Source: CAG-488 sp051881315 (GTDB lineage Bacteria; Bacillota; Clostridia; Oscillospirales; Acutalibacteraceae). From it: a DNA stretch of 26,077 nucleotides. The DNA is taken from the NCBI GenBank assembly GCA_051881315.1, contig JBJEPQ010000060.1, positions 1 through 26,077 on the forward strand. The letters are read 5' to 3'. Within the stretch, counting starts at the first letter, position 1; every line of letters starts with the position of its first letter. Positions 1 to 6,952 of this stretch are shown piece by piece. The notes beneath the pieces are model-generated. The model was not told the origin of the DNA, did no database searches, and saw only the letters and a program-made list of their open reading frames with translations. The position numbers and the translations under genes are program-made.

Positions 1-93
1 TTATTGATAACGGCGAAGTTTTCTGATTTTGTAACACATCATTGACAAACCTACAATATTTTTTTTCTTTTTTATAACAATATATATAATTCG

Positions 94-157
94 AAAAAAA
101 CGCACAAAACCGATGCCGAAAAACAGAAAATTTTTGCTTTTCGAAACCGGTTTTGTG
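94..157 (-). terminator. Rho-independent terminator of the met operon
   Basis: On the minus strand, just after the metI stop, the 10-base arm CACAAAACCG (157-148) pairs with CGGTTTTGTG (112-103). A second A/T-rich stem nests inside, and a run of seven T follows (100-94). The position ends the metQ-metN-metI transcript. Because the arms are A/T-rich and T's also lie on the other side, it may work weakly in both directions. Confidence 0.8.
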
Positions 158-161
158 TGTT

Positions 162-869
162 TTATCTGTTTTTAAGTCGTTTGTCGCATCTTGTTGCAAG
201 GAAAGTACCGAGACTTTGAAAAATCTGAACCAGTATAATCAGGAAGACAACGGCGAAAACCATTATCAGATACTGGTATCTGTAATAGCCGTAGTTTATG
301 GCTATTTTACCGAGTCCTCCTCCGCCGATTATTCCGCTCATCGCCGAATAGCCGAGAACGGTAGTCAATGCGATTGTGCCGTTTGAAATCAGTGAAGGAA
401 CGCTTTCGGGTATCATTACTTTTACAATAATCTGAAGCGGAGAAGCGCCCATGCTCTGAGCCGCTTCAATGATGCCGGGGTTTATCTCTCTGATACTGCT
501 TTCAACAAGTCTGGCGACAAAGGGAAATGCGGCTATGACGAGAGGGACAACGGTTGCCGGAGTTCCGACGACCGTTCCGACAATCAGCCTTGTCAAAGGG
601 AAAACCATTATCATAAGGATAAGGAAGGGGACGGAACGCAGGAGGTTAATTATTACATTCAAAATATGCAGAAATCCCTGCGGAACACGAAGTATTTTTT
701 TATTTTCGCCGGCAACAAGAATTACTCCGAGCGGAAGTCCGATGACTGCGGCAAAAAAGGTGGATAGCAGGGTGACATAGACTGTTTCCCATATCGCAAG
801 CGGGAATTGGGTTTTGAGCACTTCAAAAGCCTTCTGCACCTCTTCCGATGCAAGATATTCACTTAGCAT
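162..869 (-). CDS. metI: D-/L-methionine ABC transporter permease MetI
   Basis: Inner-membrane permease of the MetNIQ methionine importer; it forms the channel dimer that couples to MetN. The 235-residue length is normal (E. coli MetI is 217). About five hydrophobic helices are visible, starting near residues 27-53 and 62-95. The cytoplasmic EAA coupling loop is clear near residue 135 (EAAQSMGASPLQII, then P). The glycine-rich SGIIGGGGLGKIAINYGYYR stretch before the last helix is characteristic of MetI. The ATG at 869 is preceded by GAGGAGG eight bases upstream. The gene follows metN by three bases, so the two are co-translated. It is the last gene of the operon and is followed by a terminator at 94-157. 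Family assignment is secure; substrate preference between D- and L-methionine cannot be read from sequence. Confidence 0.95.
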   Translation of the reverse strand: MLSEYLASEEVQKAFEVLKTQFPLAIWETVYVTLLSTFFAAVIGLPLGVILVAGENKKILRVPQGFLHILNVIINLLRSVPFLILMIMVFPLTRLIVGTVVGTPATVVPLVIAAFPFVARLVESSIREINPGIIEAAQSMGASPLQIIVKVMIPESVPSLISNGTIALTTVLGYSAMSGIIGGGGLGKIAINYGYYRYQYLIMVFAVVFLIILVQIFQSLGTFLATRCDKRLKNR

Positions 870-872
870 TGT

Positions 873-1871
873 TTACGCCTCCTCAACATAGATGTCGGAA
901 AAAGAACGGAGATATTTTATAGCCCTTTCAAGCTCCTCTCTGTCTCCGGAAATACCGAGAAGCATATTTCCGTATGCCTTGCCCCCGATTGAACGTGTAG
1001 AAGCGGAGAGAATGTCGGCGGCAATATTTTCGTCTATCGCCATTTGTGCAATTAAAGGCTTGTTCGTTGCGGAGGAACCGTTAAATACAATACGGATAAT
1101 ATGCTCGTTCGGATAGTCGGCAGGAGAGAAATCCGCACCTTCGGGATAAACAAGAGCCTTTGCCGCCTCCGATTTAGGAGAGGCAAAAATGTCGCTTACT
1201 CTGCCTTCCTCGGCAACCTTTCCCTGATCGAGGATGGCAACTCTCGTGCATATCTGCTCAACGACGCTCATCTGATGAGTTATGACAATTACGGTGATTC
1301 CGAGCTTGTCGTGAATTTCACGGATAAGCGAGAGAATGGACTGTGTTGTCTGAGGATCAAGGGCGCTTGTGGCTTCATCGCACAGAAGAATTTTCGGATG
1401 GGTGGAAAGAGCCCTCGCAATGGCGACTCGCTGCTGCTGACCGCCGGAAAGCTGAACGGGATAGCTCCTGAGCTTATCACCGAGCCCTACGATCTCCAAA
1501 AGCTCCTTGGCACGGCGAGTTGCTTCCGATCTTTTTACACCTGCAAGCTCCATCGGGAAGCAAACGTTTTTAAGACAGTTTTTCTGCATCAGAAGATTGA
1601 AACCTTGGAAAATCATTGTAATTTTTCTGCGTTCCTTACGAAGCTGAGAATCGCTCATGCCTCCGATGTCACGGCCGTCGATAATAATTTTACCTTCTGT
1701 CGGTCGTTCAAGCATATTGATACACCGGACAAGCGTGCTTTTACCTGCTCCGCTCATTCCGATAATGCCGTAAATCTCACCGTCGTCAATTTTCAGCGAG
1801 ACATCCTTTAACGCGTCAATCTTGCCGTCGGAAGTCGTAAAGGTTTTGGTTAAATGTTGTATTTCTATCAT
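873..1871 (-). CDS. metN: Methionine ABC transporter ATP-binding protein MetN
   Basis: ATPase of the methionine importer. Walker A is GMSGAGKST (residues 38-46). The ABC signature LSGGQQQRVAIARAL and Walker B ILLCDEATSALD follow, then the H-loop VITHQM. From about residue 245 a C-terminal NIL domain is present (IIRIVFNGSSATNKPLIAQM onward). In MetN proteins this domain binds methionine and trans-inhibits transport when internal methionine is high. I chose the ATG at 1871 (332 residues) over an in-frame GTG at 1880, because the GGAG ribosome site overlaps that GTG and lies eight bases from the ATG. It is separated from metQ by a stable hairpin (1891-1921) that probably lowers its expression relative to the binding protein. 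Confidence 0.95.
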   Translation of the reverse strand: MIEIQHLTKTFTTSDGKIDALKDVSLKIDDGEIYGIIGMSGAGKSTLVRCINMLERPTEGKIIIDGRDIGGMSDSQLRKERRKITMIFQGFNLLMQKNCLKNVCFPMELAGVKRSEATRRAKELLEIVGLGDKLRSYPVQLSGGQQQRVAIARALSTHPKILLCDEATSALDPQTTQSILSLIREIHDKLGITVIVITHQMSVVEQICTRVAILDQGKVAEEGRVSDIFASPKSEAAKALVYPEGADFSPADYPNEHIIRIVFNGSSATNKPLIAQMAIDENIAADILSASTRSIGGKAYGNMLLGISGDREELERAIKYLRSFSDIYVEEA

Positions 1872-1884
1872 TTGTTTCACTCCG

Positions 1885-1921
1885 CAAAATAATAGTGCTG
1901 TCTGTATAAAACAGCACTATT
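1885..1921 (-). terminator. Intercistronic hairpin between metQ and metN
   Basis: An 11-base perfect inverted repeat (AATAGTGCTGT / ACAGCACTATT, loop of nine) sits in the 65-base gap between metQ and metN. On the minus strand it is followed by ATTTTG. It resembles a leaky terminator or a 3'-end stabiliser, as often seen after the binding-protein gene of ABC operons, where binding protein is needed in excess over ATPase and permease. The U-tract is short, so partial read-through is expected. Confidence 0.7.
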
Positions 1922-1936
1922 ACGTTTAATTTCTGA

Positions 1937-2782
1937 TTATTTAAGAGCGTCAAGAGTGGTCTGCTTTCCTCCGTAAAGTCCCATCGGTTCAACGTGAATT
2001 ACTGCAACGGAGACAATGTGGGTTCCGTTTTCCTTGTTAAAATCGTCAAGGTACGGGATGTGCTGGAAATAGTTTGCGTCGATCTCACCGTTTTCAACAA
2101 CATTGTTCGGCTGTACGTAATCTGTAAATTCTTTGATGTCGAGAGTGATTCCTTTTGCTGCGAGTATTTCCTTTGCCACGTCGAGTATCTCCTTATGCGG
2201 AGCAGGGGAGGCGGCAACGGTAATTGTTGTTCCTTTAAGCTCGTCATAATTTATCGATGAATCATATCCGTTTCCGGGATTTTCGACAACGCTGATGACC
2301 GAGCCGTTGTAATTGTTGTTGATAAAATCCGCAACCTGTTGGCTTTCAAGAGCTGCCTTGAGAGCTTTTATCTTAGGAGTGCTTTCGTTGCCCTGTTTAA
2401 CAGCAAGAATGTTGCCGTATGCGGAGGCCGAGTCCTCAATGACGAGCGAATCCTTTACGGGGTTAAGCTTCGCTTCAATGGCATAGTTTGAATTTATAAT
2501 GGCGTAGTCAACATCCTGAAGTGTATTCGGAAGCTGAGCGGCTTCAATCTCTTTAAATGTGATGTTCTTGGGATTTTCTGCGATATCGTTAATTGTTGCG
2601 GTTATGCCTGCACCGTCCTTGAGCTTGATATAACCCTTTTCCTGGAGGAGAAGCAAGGCTCTCGCTTCATTGGTCGTGTCATTCGGGATAGCTATTGTGA
2701 TGCTGTCTTTGTTGCCGGAGCAGCCTGCAAAGAGGCTGAGCGCAAGTACGGTTACGAGTAAAAGAGAAATAAATTTTTTCAT
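1937..2782 (-). CDS. metQ: Circularly permuted MetQ-like methionine-binding lipoprotein
   Basis: Substrate-binding lipoprotein of the NlpA/MetQ family, feeding MetNI. A signal peptide with lipobox LFAGC gives a lipidated Cys21. The order of the mature protein is rearranged. Residues 26-168 match what is normally the C-terminal part (TIAIPNDTTNEARALLLLQ, IAENPKN, EIEAAQLP, VDYAIINSNYAIEAKLNP). A linker follows at about 169-184. Residues 185-281 match what is normally N-terminal (ITVAASPAPHKEIL, FTDYVQPN, GEIDANYFQHIPYLDDFN, HVEPMGLY). The protein stops after TTLDALK, the point where ordinary MetQ runs on into its DG-x-x-IAIPND segment. All family blocks are present once and the length (281) is normal, so this is a circular permutation rather than a truncation. 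The ATG at 2782 has an AAAGGTAG ribosome site. It is first in the operon after two leader ORFs. The family comparison comes from remembered MetQ sequences, not an alignment run here. Confidence 0.93.
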   Translation of the reverse strand: MKKFISLLLVTVLALSLFAGCSGNKDSITIAIPNDTTNEARALLLLQEKGYIKLKDGAGITATINDIAENPKNITFKEIEAAQLPNTLQDVDYAIINSNYAIEAKLNPVKDSLVIEDSASAYGNILAVKQGNESTPKIKALKAALESQQVADFINNNYNGSVISVVENPGNGYDSSINYDELKGTTITVAASPAPHKEILDVAKEILAAKGITLDIKEFTDYVQPNNVVENGEIDANYFQHIPYLDDFNKENGTHIVSVAVIHVEPMGLYGGKQTTLDALK

Positions 2783-2834
2783 AATAAAAACTACCTTTCA
2801 AATCATATTTATATATTTTTAATCTGTTATCTGT

Positions 2835-2909
2835 TCATATACGTCTACATCGGCACATTCGTCCGAATCTGAAATTGGCTCTGAGCATAGCCGTGAAGTT
2901 CTTTAACAT
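2835..2909 (-). CDS. Small leader ORF 2 (24 residues, Arg/Cys-rich end)
   Basis: Unrecognised 24-residue ORF just upstream of metQ. Its ATG lies seven bases after a perfect AGGAGG, the strongest ribosome site in the leader, which argues that it is translated. The product begins MLKNFTAMLRANF and ends RMCRCRRI. It carries three Met codons, two Cys codons near the stop and six Arg. It lies after the leader terminator (2925-2964) and 52 bases before the metQ start, so only read-through transcripts contain it. It could be a regulatory leader peptide sensing aminoacyl-tRNA supply, a translational coupler, or a chance ORF. No function should be assumed. Confidence 0.55.
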   Translation of the reverse strand: MLKNFTAMLRANFRFGRMCRCRRI

Positions 2910-2924
2910 AAGTATTCCTCCTGA

Positions 2925-2964
2925 AAAACAAATAAAACCGGAAACACTTTTGAGGTTCCCGGTT
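2925..2964 (-). terminator. Attenuator-type terminator inside the met leader
   Basis: On the minus strand AACCGGGAAC pairs with GTTTCCGGTT (one G-U), with a nine-base loop, followed by TTATTTGTTTTT. It begins 21 bases after the stop codon of leader ORF 1 and ends before leader ORF 2. A terminator between a promoter and the first structural gene implies conditional read-through. I could not identify a convincing alternative antiterminator fold by eye. Confidence 0.85.
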
Positions 2965-2985
2965 AAAAGCAATTAAAAATTTTGT

Positions 2986-3090
2986 TCATCGCTTTGATTT
3001 GAGAACACATCGAAAAAGGGCAGAACAATAAAAGCGCATACACATGCACGTCTTAACTTCGGAACAGTTTGCGGTTAATGCTGTCGTCAT
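2986..3090 (-). CDS. Small leader ORF 1 (34 residues, Cys/Met-rich)
   Basis: Unrecognised 34-residue ORF about 50 bases downstream of the met operon promoter. An AAAGGAGA ribosome site lies nine bases before its ATG. It has five Cys codons (residues 9, 15, 17, 22, 28) and a dense TCMCMRFYC segment, then a basic end (KSKR). The stop precedes the terminator at 2925-2964 by 21 bases, the geometry used by ribosome-mediated attenuators. High Cys/Met content upstream of a methionine transporter suggests a leader peptide that reports sulfur amino-acid charging. That is inference; conservation would decide it. Confidence 0.6.
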   Translation of the reverse strand: MTTALTANCSEVKTCMCMRFYCSALFRCVLKSKR

Positions 3091-3140
3091 GATGCCGTTC
3101 TCCTTTCATGAATTGTCTACCTTTTCAGTAGGTTAATAGG

Positions 3141-3169
3141 ATAATACCATAAAGTGTTTTGTTTGTCAA
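3141..3169 (-). promoter_or_regulatory. Sigma-A promoter of the met leader and operon
   Basis: On the minus strand, TTGACA (3169-3164), 17 bases, TATTAT (3146-3141). The -35 is a perfect match and the -10 matches five of six. Transcription should start near 3134, giving a leader of about 350 bases before metQ. Confidence 0.9.
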
Positions 3170-3202
3170 CACTTTTTTTGATTTTTTTAAACTGAGCAAA
3201 AC

Positions 3203-3226
3203 AAAAAAGGCAGGTAAAAACCTGCC
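3203..3226 (-). terminator. Terminator of tRNA-Thr
   Basis: On the minus strand GGCAGGT, a short loop and ACCTGCC are followed by six T. It begins four bases past the encoded CCA end of the tRNA. Confidence 0.9.
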
Positions 3227-3230
3227 CTTC

Positions 3231-3306
3231 TGGAGCTGCTAACCGGACTCGAACCGGTGACCTCATCCTTACCAAGGATGTGCTCTACCACCTGAGCCAT
3301 AGCAGC
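3231..3306 (-). tRNA. tRNA-Thr (anticodon GGT)
   Basis: Full cloverleaf on the minus strand: acceptor GCTGCTA/TAGCAGC, D arm with GCTCAGGTGGTAGAGC, anticodon stem CATCC/GGATG with loop TTGGTAA (anticodon GGT), and T arm ACCGG-TTCGAGT-CCGGT. The 3' CCA is encoded. It has its own promoter and terminator, so it is a monocistronic tRNA gene. Confidence 0.97.
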
Positions 3307-3323
3307 GCGTCACAACGCTTATT

Positions 3324-3352
3324 ATATTAACATATGAAACTGTGCTTGTCAA
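3324..3352 (-). promoter_or_regulatory. Promoter of tRNA-Thr
   Basis: Minus strand TTGACA (3352-3347), 17 bases, TAATAT (3329-3324), 17 bases before the mature tRNA 5' end at 3306. A perfect -35 and a good -10 suit a stable-RNA gene. Confidence 0.88.
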
Positions 3353-3450
3353 GAAAAATTTAAATAGTTTTTTAGCGGCTAAAAGGTGGATTTTTATTGC
3401 CGTATATGTTAAAATAAATCGAACTTTAAGTTTAGCAAGGAGCTGTTAAA

Positions 3451-4485
3451 ATGAGCGATTTATATATAAGCATTATTTTGCCGCAGGTTTCAAACGAAAA
3501 CAAGCTTTTGCCGTTTCTTGAAAATGTCTTTTCTCAGGGGGTTGACGTTGATGTCTCAATCTGTTCGGAAATAGAAACTCAGAGCCTTTCTTCGCTCAGC
3601 GAAAATATTCTTTCAAAAATCAAGGTTTTCCCGTCTGAGGATAAATGCCGTGCGGTTGAAAAAGCCGTTGCCGACGCTGAGGGAAAATTTCTGCTGTTTT
3701 CCGATGTGGATATAACCTATTCCTCGGACGCTTTTGCCTCGATGCTTGCAAGGGGAGTGTGCGCGTTCAACGGATCCTCGACAGAGGGCAAGCTCTTTTC
3801 CGCCGATTTCGCTTTCGATGAGATTGCCTCGAAAACGGAATATTTCTGCTGTCTCATGGCTGCGGATACCGTCCGTAAAAACGGAATAATGCCTGCCGGC
3901 GGTACTCCGTTTTCGATTATGAACATGATCGCCGATTATGCAAGATATGACGATATTACGATAATTCACGAAAGCCTTTTTCATATTTCGGCACTTCCCG
4001 GGACTTCTGTTGATGCAAGAGATATTGCGAGCCTTGAAAACTACTCGTGGCTTTTTTCTCAGACGGCAAGCGACCGTGTGATTCTTTTCTATATCCGAAA
4101 TGTTATGTCGGTATTTTCATCGCTTGAACACAGGCAGACTTTTGAACTGCTCAAGAGCGTTCTGCTACCGTTTATGGGCGATTACGCCGTGTGCGCCTGG
4201 TTCAAGTCGGTTTACGGCTGGGACGCCGAGCTTTTGAAAACCGATATATCCCTGGAGGATTTTCGCAGGCTCGGAACTCGCACGGACTACCGTGAGGTCG
4301 TTATGCCGATGAAGCCGAACGATGCGGTTATGAGCTTCTATTCGGGCAAGTTCTCGGCCGCCGATCTTAAAAGGTGCATTTTTGCCTATGTTTATTTCAA
4401 GGCATACCGTATGAAGCCGGGATTTATCCGTGATAAGCTCTGCGGACTTTGCAAGCGCAAGCTCGGAGGTGACTTTGATGCCTGA
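3451..4485 (+). CDS. Divergent glycosyltransferase-like protein (GT-A/GT2-like)
   Basis: 344 residues, ATG preceded by AAGGAG. The start (ISIILPQVSNENKLLPFLEN) and the segment near residues 80-98 (GKFLLFSDVDITYSSDAF) have the spacing of a GT2 fold, with DVD standing where a DxD metal site is expected. The usual N-terminal NDGSTD motif is not recognisable. The remainder is mixed helix with no membrane span. It overlaps the next gene, a classical GT2, by eight bases, so the two are translationally coupled and probably act on the same surface polymer. It may be a highly diverged transferase or a catalytically inactive partner. Acceptor and donor cannot be inferred. Confidence 0.6.
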   Translation: MSDLYISIILPQVSNENKLLPFLENVFSQGVDVDVSICSEIETQSLSSLSENILSKIKVFPSEDKCRAVEKAVADAEGKFLLFSDVDITYSSDAFASMLARGVCAFNGSSTEGKLFSADFAFDEIASKTEYFCCLMAADTVRKNGIMPAGGTPFSIMNMIADYARYDDITIIHESLFHISALPGTSVDARDIASLENYSWLFSQTASDRVILFYIRNVMSVFSSLEHRQTFELLKSVLLPFMGDYAVCAWFKSVYGWDAELLKTDISLEDFRRLGTRTDYREVVMPMKPNDAVMSFYSGKFSAADLKRCIFAYVYFKAYRMKPGFIRDKLCGLCKRKLGGDFDA

Positions 4486-5731
4486 ATACAAGGCGACGGT
4501 ACTCGTACCCGTTTACAACGTTGAAAAGTTTCTGCGAGGCTGTCTCCAATCGCTGACGGAACAGACCATAGGCTTTGAAAACATCGAAGTCGTGCTTGTA
4601 AACGACGGCTCGACCGACAACAGCGAAGCTATCTGCCGTGAGTTTGCCGAAAAATACGACAACGTTTTTCTCTATTCCAAGGAGAACGAGGGACTTTCAA
4701 AAACCCGTAACTACGGTCTTGCAAGATCGCACGGAAAATATATCTTTTTCCTTGATTCCGATGACAGGCTCAGAGCCGACACGGTGAAATCCGTTACTGA
4801 TTTTTTTGATACCGTGTACGACGAGGTCGATCTCGTGACTTACAGGATTATTCAGTATTACAGCGAAAAACCTGTTATCGTGCATTACAGATACAGAACT
4901 CTTACAAAGACGGGCGTTTACGATCTGACCGATCCCGATAACCGTTTTATTACACAGACCAACATAAATATCTGCATCAAAAACAGGGGAGAGGATAACC
5001 TGCTCTTTGATACAACGCCGAACTTCCGACATGAGGACGAGAAATACTGCTGTGACATCTTGCGTGAAAAGATGAAGCTCGGCTTTTGTTCCGACGGCGA
5101 ATACATTTACAACCGTGATAATGTTGACAGCATTGTATCAACAAAGTTTTCGCCCGAAAATATCTTTGATACCTCGATGACCTTTTACGAGAAGCTTTTT
5201 GACAGCTTCGGAAAATTTGTGCCGACCTATTATCAGGGGATAGTGTTCAACGATCTCCGCTGGAAGCTCAAGGATGGCAAGCTTCTTCCGCTTCATCTTT
5301 CGGGGGAGGATTGGGAGAAAGCAAATCTCAGAATAGACCGCCTGCTTGCACGGATTGAGGAGGACACAATCGTTCTGCATCCGTCGGTCTCGGAAAATCA
5401 GCTTTTCTATTGGCTTCTGCGCCGACCGAACAGTCACCCGACAGTTGTTTGTACCGATAAGGGAATAAGCATTGTTTCCGACGGCAGAAAACTGTATGAG
5501 ACTAAGAAAATAAAGATCGCCGTAAAAGATTCAAAAGCAAGGCTCGTTTCGCCCGTGTTCTTTTTCCTGAAAAAAGAGCAGGTCAGGCTGTTTAGCGGAG
5601 AAAAGGAGATACCGCTTGATTTTGAAAAAAATATGAGGAATGACGATCTCCTTGACTTTATGCCGAGCTTTGAAGCCGATGAGGGAAGCTATACGGTAAA
5701 GATAAATTCAATCGAATATCCCTGCAAATAA
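4478..5731 (+). CDS. Glycosyltransferase family 2 protein
   Basis: GT2 enzymes transfer a sugar from a nucleotide-sugar donor during surface polysaccharide or teichoic acid synthesis, at the cytoplasmic face. The N-terminal GT-A domain is clear: VLVPVYNVEKFL near residue 8, VLVNDGSTDNSE near 40, EGLSKTRNYGLARSHGKY near 70, then the metal-binding FLDSDDRL near 95. A second conserved region (FRHEDEKYCCDIL) carries the expected acidic pair before the fold ends. The last 150 residues form an unassigned, possibly beta-rich domain. I place the start at 4478 (417 residues): the GGAGGT ribosome site lies seven bases upstream, and the conserved domain begins there, not at the in-frame ATG at 4430. It overlaps the upstream gene by eight bases. 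A terminator follows. Confidence 0.88.
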   Translation: MPEYKATVLVPVYNVEKFLRGCLQSLTEQTIGFENIEVVLVNDGSTDNSEAICREFAEKYDNVFLYSKENEGLSKTRNYGLARSHGKYIFFLDSDDRLRADTVKSVTDFFDTVYDEVDLVTYRIIQYYSEKPVIVHYRYRTLTKTGVYDLTDPDNRFITQTNINICIKNRGEDNLLFDTTPNFRHEDEKYCCDILREKMKLGFCSDGEYIYNRDNVDSIVSTKFSPENIFDTSMTFYEKLFDSFGKFVPTYYQGIVFNDLRWKLKDGKLLPLHLSGEDWEKANLRIDRLLARIEEDTIVLHPSVSENQLFYWLLRRPNSHPTVVCTDKGISIVSDGRKLYETKKIKIAVKDSKARLVSPVFFFLKKEQVRLFSGEKEIPLDFEKNMRNDDLLDFMPSFEADEGSYTVKINSIEYPCK

Positions 5732-5737
5732 AAAACA

Positions 5738-5780
5738 CCGCAGACCTCGACTTTTGCCGAAGCCTGCGGTTTGATTTTTT
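5738..5780. terminator. Terminator between convergent GT operon and phage module
   Basis: CCGCAG (5738-5743) pairs with CTGCGG (5764-5769), with an inner CCTCG/CGAAG-like stem. Plus-strand output ends in TTTGATTTTTT; on the other strand the hairpin is followed by TGTTTTTTATTT. It serves the glycosyltransferase pair and the head module, which converge here. Confidence 0.85.
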
Positions 5781-5788
5781 GCCGAAAA

Positions 5789-6622
5789 TTACTTGTAAGC
5801 GATATAAATATATGACATTCCGAGCGAGTTGAGGTCGCTTGTGACATTCGATGTTGTTGAAGTGGAAATCTTAAAGCCCGTTGAGGTGAGCTGTAAACCT
5901 TGTGAACTAAGATTTTCGTTTGCCATCGCCATATAGCTCTTGGCGGTGCTGTTGACAAAGTCAACCCCCACCGCAGGTTTTCCTGCCGCCATAAGAATGA
6001 CAAGCTGAGGCTTTAAGCCTAAAGAAATCGAGCGTGAGGACGAGCCGTTGCCGATATAAAATCCGACCACAAACGGATCATTCCAGTTTTCCTTATCCTG
6101 TGCCGTAACATGGATCTCGTCGTTTCTGATATGACTTCCGCAAAGCAGCTCCTTGTCAAGAAAACTTGCATAGTTTTCGTCGGTGCTTGCGGCAGGACAG
6201 AAATCCGTATTCATCAGAAACCAGCCGTTCATAACAAGAGCGTCGGTGTCACGGTCGGAAACGATCTCCTCACAGCCGGATTTCTCAATATTCAGATTGG
6301 TCCTGAACGTGAGTGCGTCGGCAATTCTCGTAAAGATATCGTGACACGCCTGTCCGCCCTTGGAAAAGGGTACGCATATGCTCAGATTTGCCTTGATTTC
6401 TGCGGTGCGGCAGTATTCCTGACGTTCAAGCACTCCGTCATCGTTGGCAACAAACTTGTCAACGATCTCTATGTTTTCAATTCCGACCGCAACGATAGCC
6501 TTTCTCAGCGGAACAGCCTTTTTGATCGGCGGATATTCGACGAAAAAGGTCAGATCGTTCATGTCCTCCTGACTGCCGAGCCATTCGACTATCCTTATCG
6601 GCAGTGAAACTATACTGTCCAT
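5789..6622 (-). CDS. Phage tail-completion-like protein with fibre-like C-terminus
   Basis: 277 residues, last gene of the head module. Residues 1-170 look like a head-tail joining or tail-terminator protein: an alternating beta pattern (KAIVAVGIENIEIVDKF, EIKANLSICVPF, then ACHDIFTRIADALTF). In tailed phages a gene of this type follows the head-closure gene. Residues 180-277 form a separate domain (VVGFYIGNGSSSRSISLGLKP, then PQLVILMAA, and a final GMSYIYIAYK) of the sort found at phage fibre tips. The join suggests a fusion of a joining protein and a surface-exposed domain. Assignment rests on pattern and gene order only. The start codon overlaps the previous stop (TAATG) with GGAGGT upstream. 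Convergent terminator follows. Confidence 0.55.
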   Translation of the reverse strand: MDSIVSLPIRIVEWLGSQEDMNDLTFFVEYPPIKKAVPLRKAIVAVGIENIEIVDKFVANDDGVLERQEYCRTAEIKANLSICVPFSKGGQACHDIFTRIADALTFRTNLNIEKSGCEEIVSDRDTDALVMNGWFLMNTDFCPAASTDENYASFLDKELLCGSHIRNDEIHVTAQDKENWNDPFVVGFYIGNGSSSRSISLGLKPQLVILMAAGKPAVGVDFVNSTAKSYMAMANENLSSQGLQLTSTGFKISTSTTSNVTSDLNSLGMSYIYIAYK

Positions 6623-6951
6623 TACTCAACCTCCACTATTTCTCTGATTATCGCCCAGATATACACAACCTCGTTTTTGACATAGACCTTTTCACAGCGG
6701 TCAACCGTGAATTTCTTTCCGTTTGACTCAACGTGACAGCCTTCCGCTTCAAGGTAGTGATCGGGCGGTCCGATGTAAAGGTAGTGTCCCTGACTGTTGA
6801 AGCCGATGACGGTGTTGACGCCGTTGAGATACATTTTGTTCTTGTATCTCAGCGGCTGAATGAATGCGCCGAAAATCGGACTGCTCCAGCCGTCGTCGGT
6901 CTTGACGGTGACCTCCTGACCGTATTTTTCAAACATTGATTTGACCGTCAT
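6622..6951 (-). CDS. Phage head-closure/stopper-like protein (predicted by position)
   Basis: 109 residues, not recognised by motif. It is beta-rich (VTVKTDDGWSSPIFGAFIQP, GHYLYIGPPDHYLE, KVYVKNEVVYIWAIIREIVE). Size, beta content and position after the connector fit the small barrel proteins that plug the portal after DNA packaging (SPP1 gp16 / HK97 gp7-like role). It starts one base after the preceding stop with only a weak AGGGTG site, so it probably depends on coupled translation. Function is inferred from gene order. Confidence 0.5.
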   Translation of the reverse strand: MTVKSMFEKYGQEVTVKTDDGWSSPIFGAFIQPLRYKNKMYLNGVNTVIGFNSQGHYLYIGPPDHYLEAEGCHVESNGKKFTVDRCEKVYVKNEVVYIWAIIREIVEVE

Positions 6952-6952
6952 T

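Noticed and set aside
1101..1811. 236-residue ORF on the plus strand opposite metN
   Set aside because: Shadow of the conserved metN gene, with no ribosome site or family resemblance.
2783..3140. SAM riboswitch or T-box upstream of metQ
   Set aside because: I looked for the SAM-I core (GAGGGA, kink-turn) and the T-box AGGGTGGNACCGCG motif on the minus strand and found neither. The leader is better explained by mini-ORFs plus a terminator.
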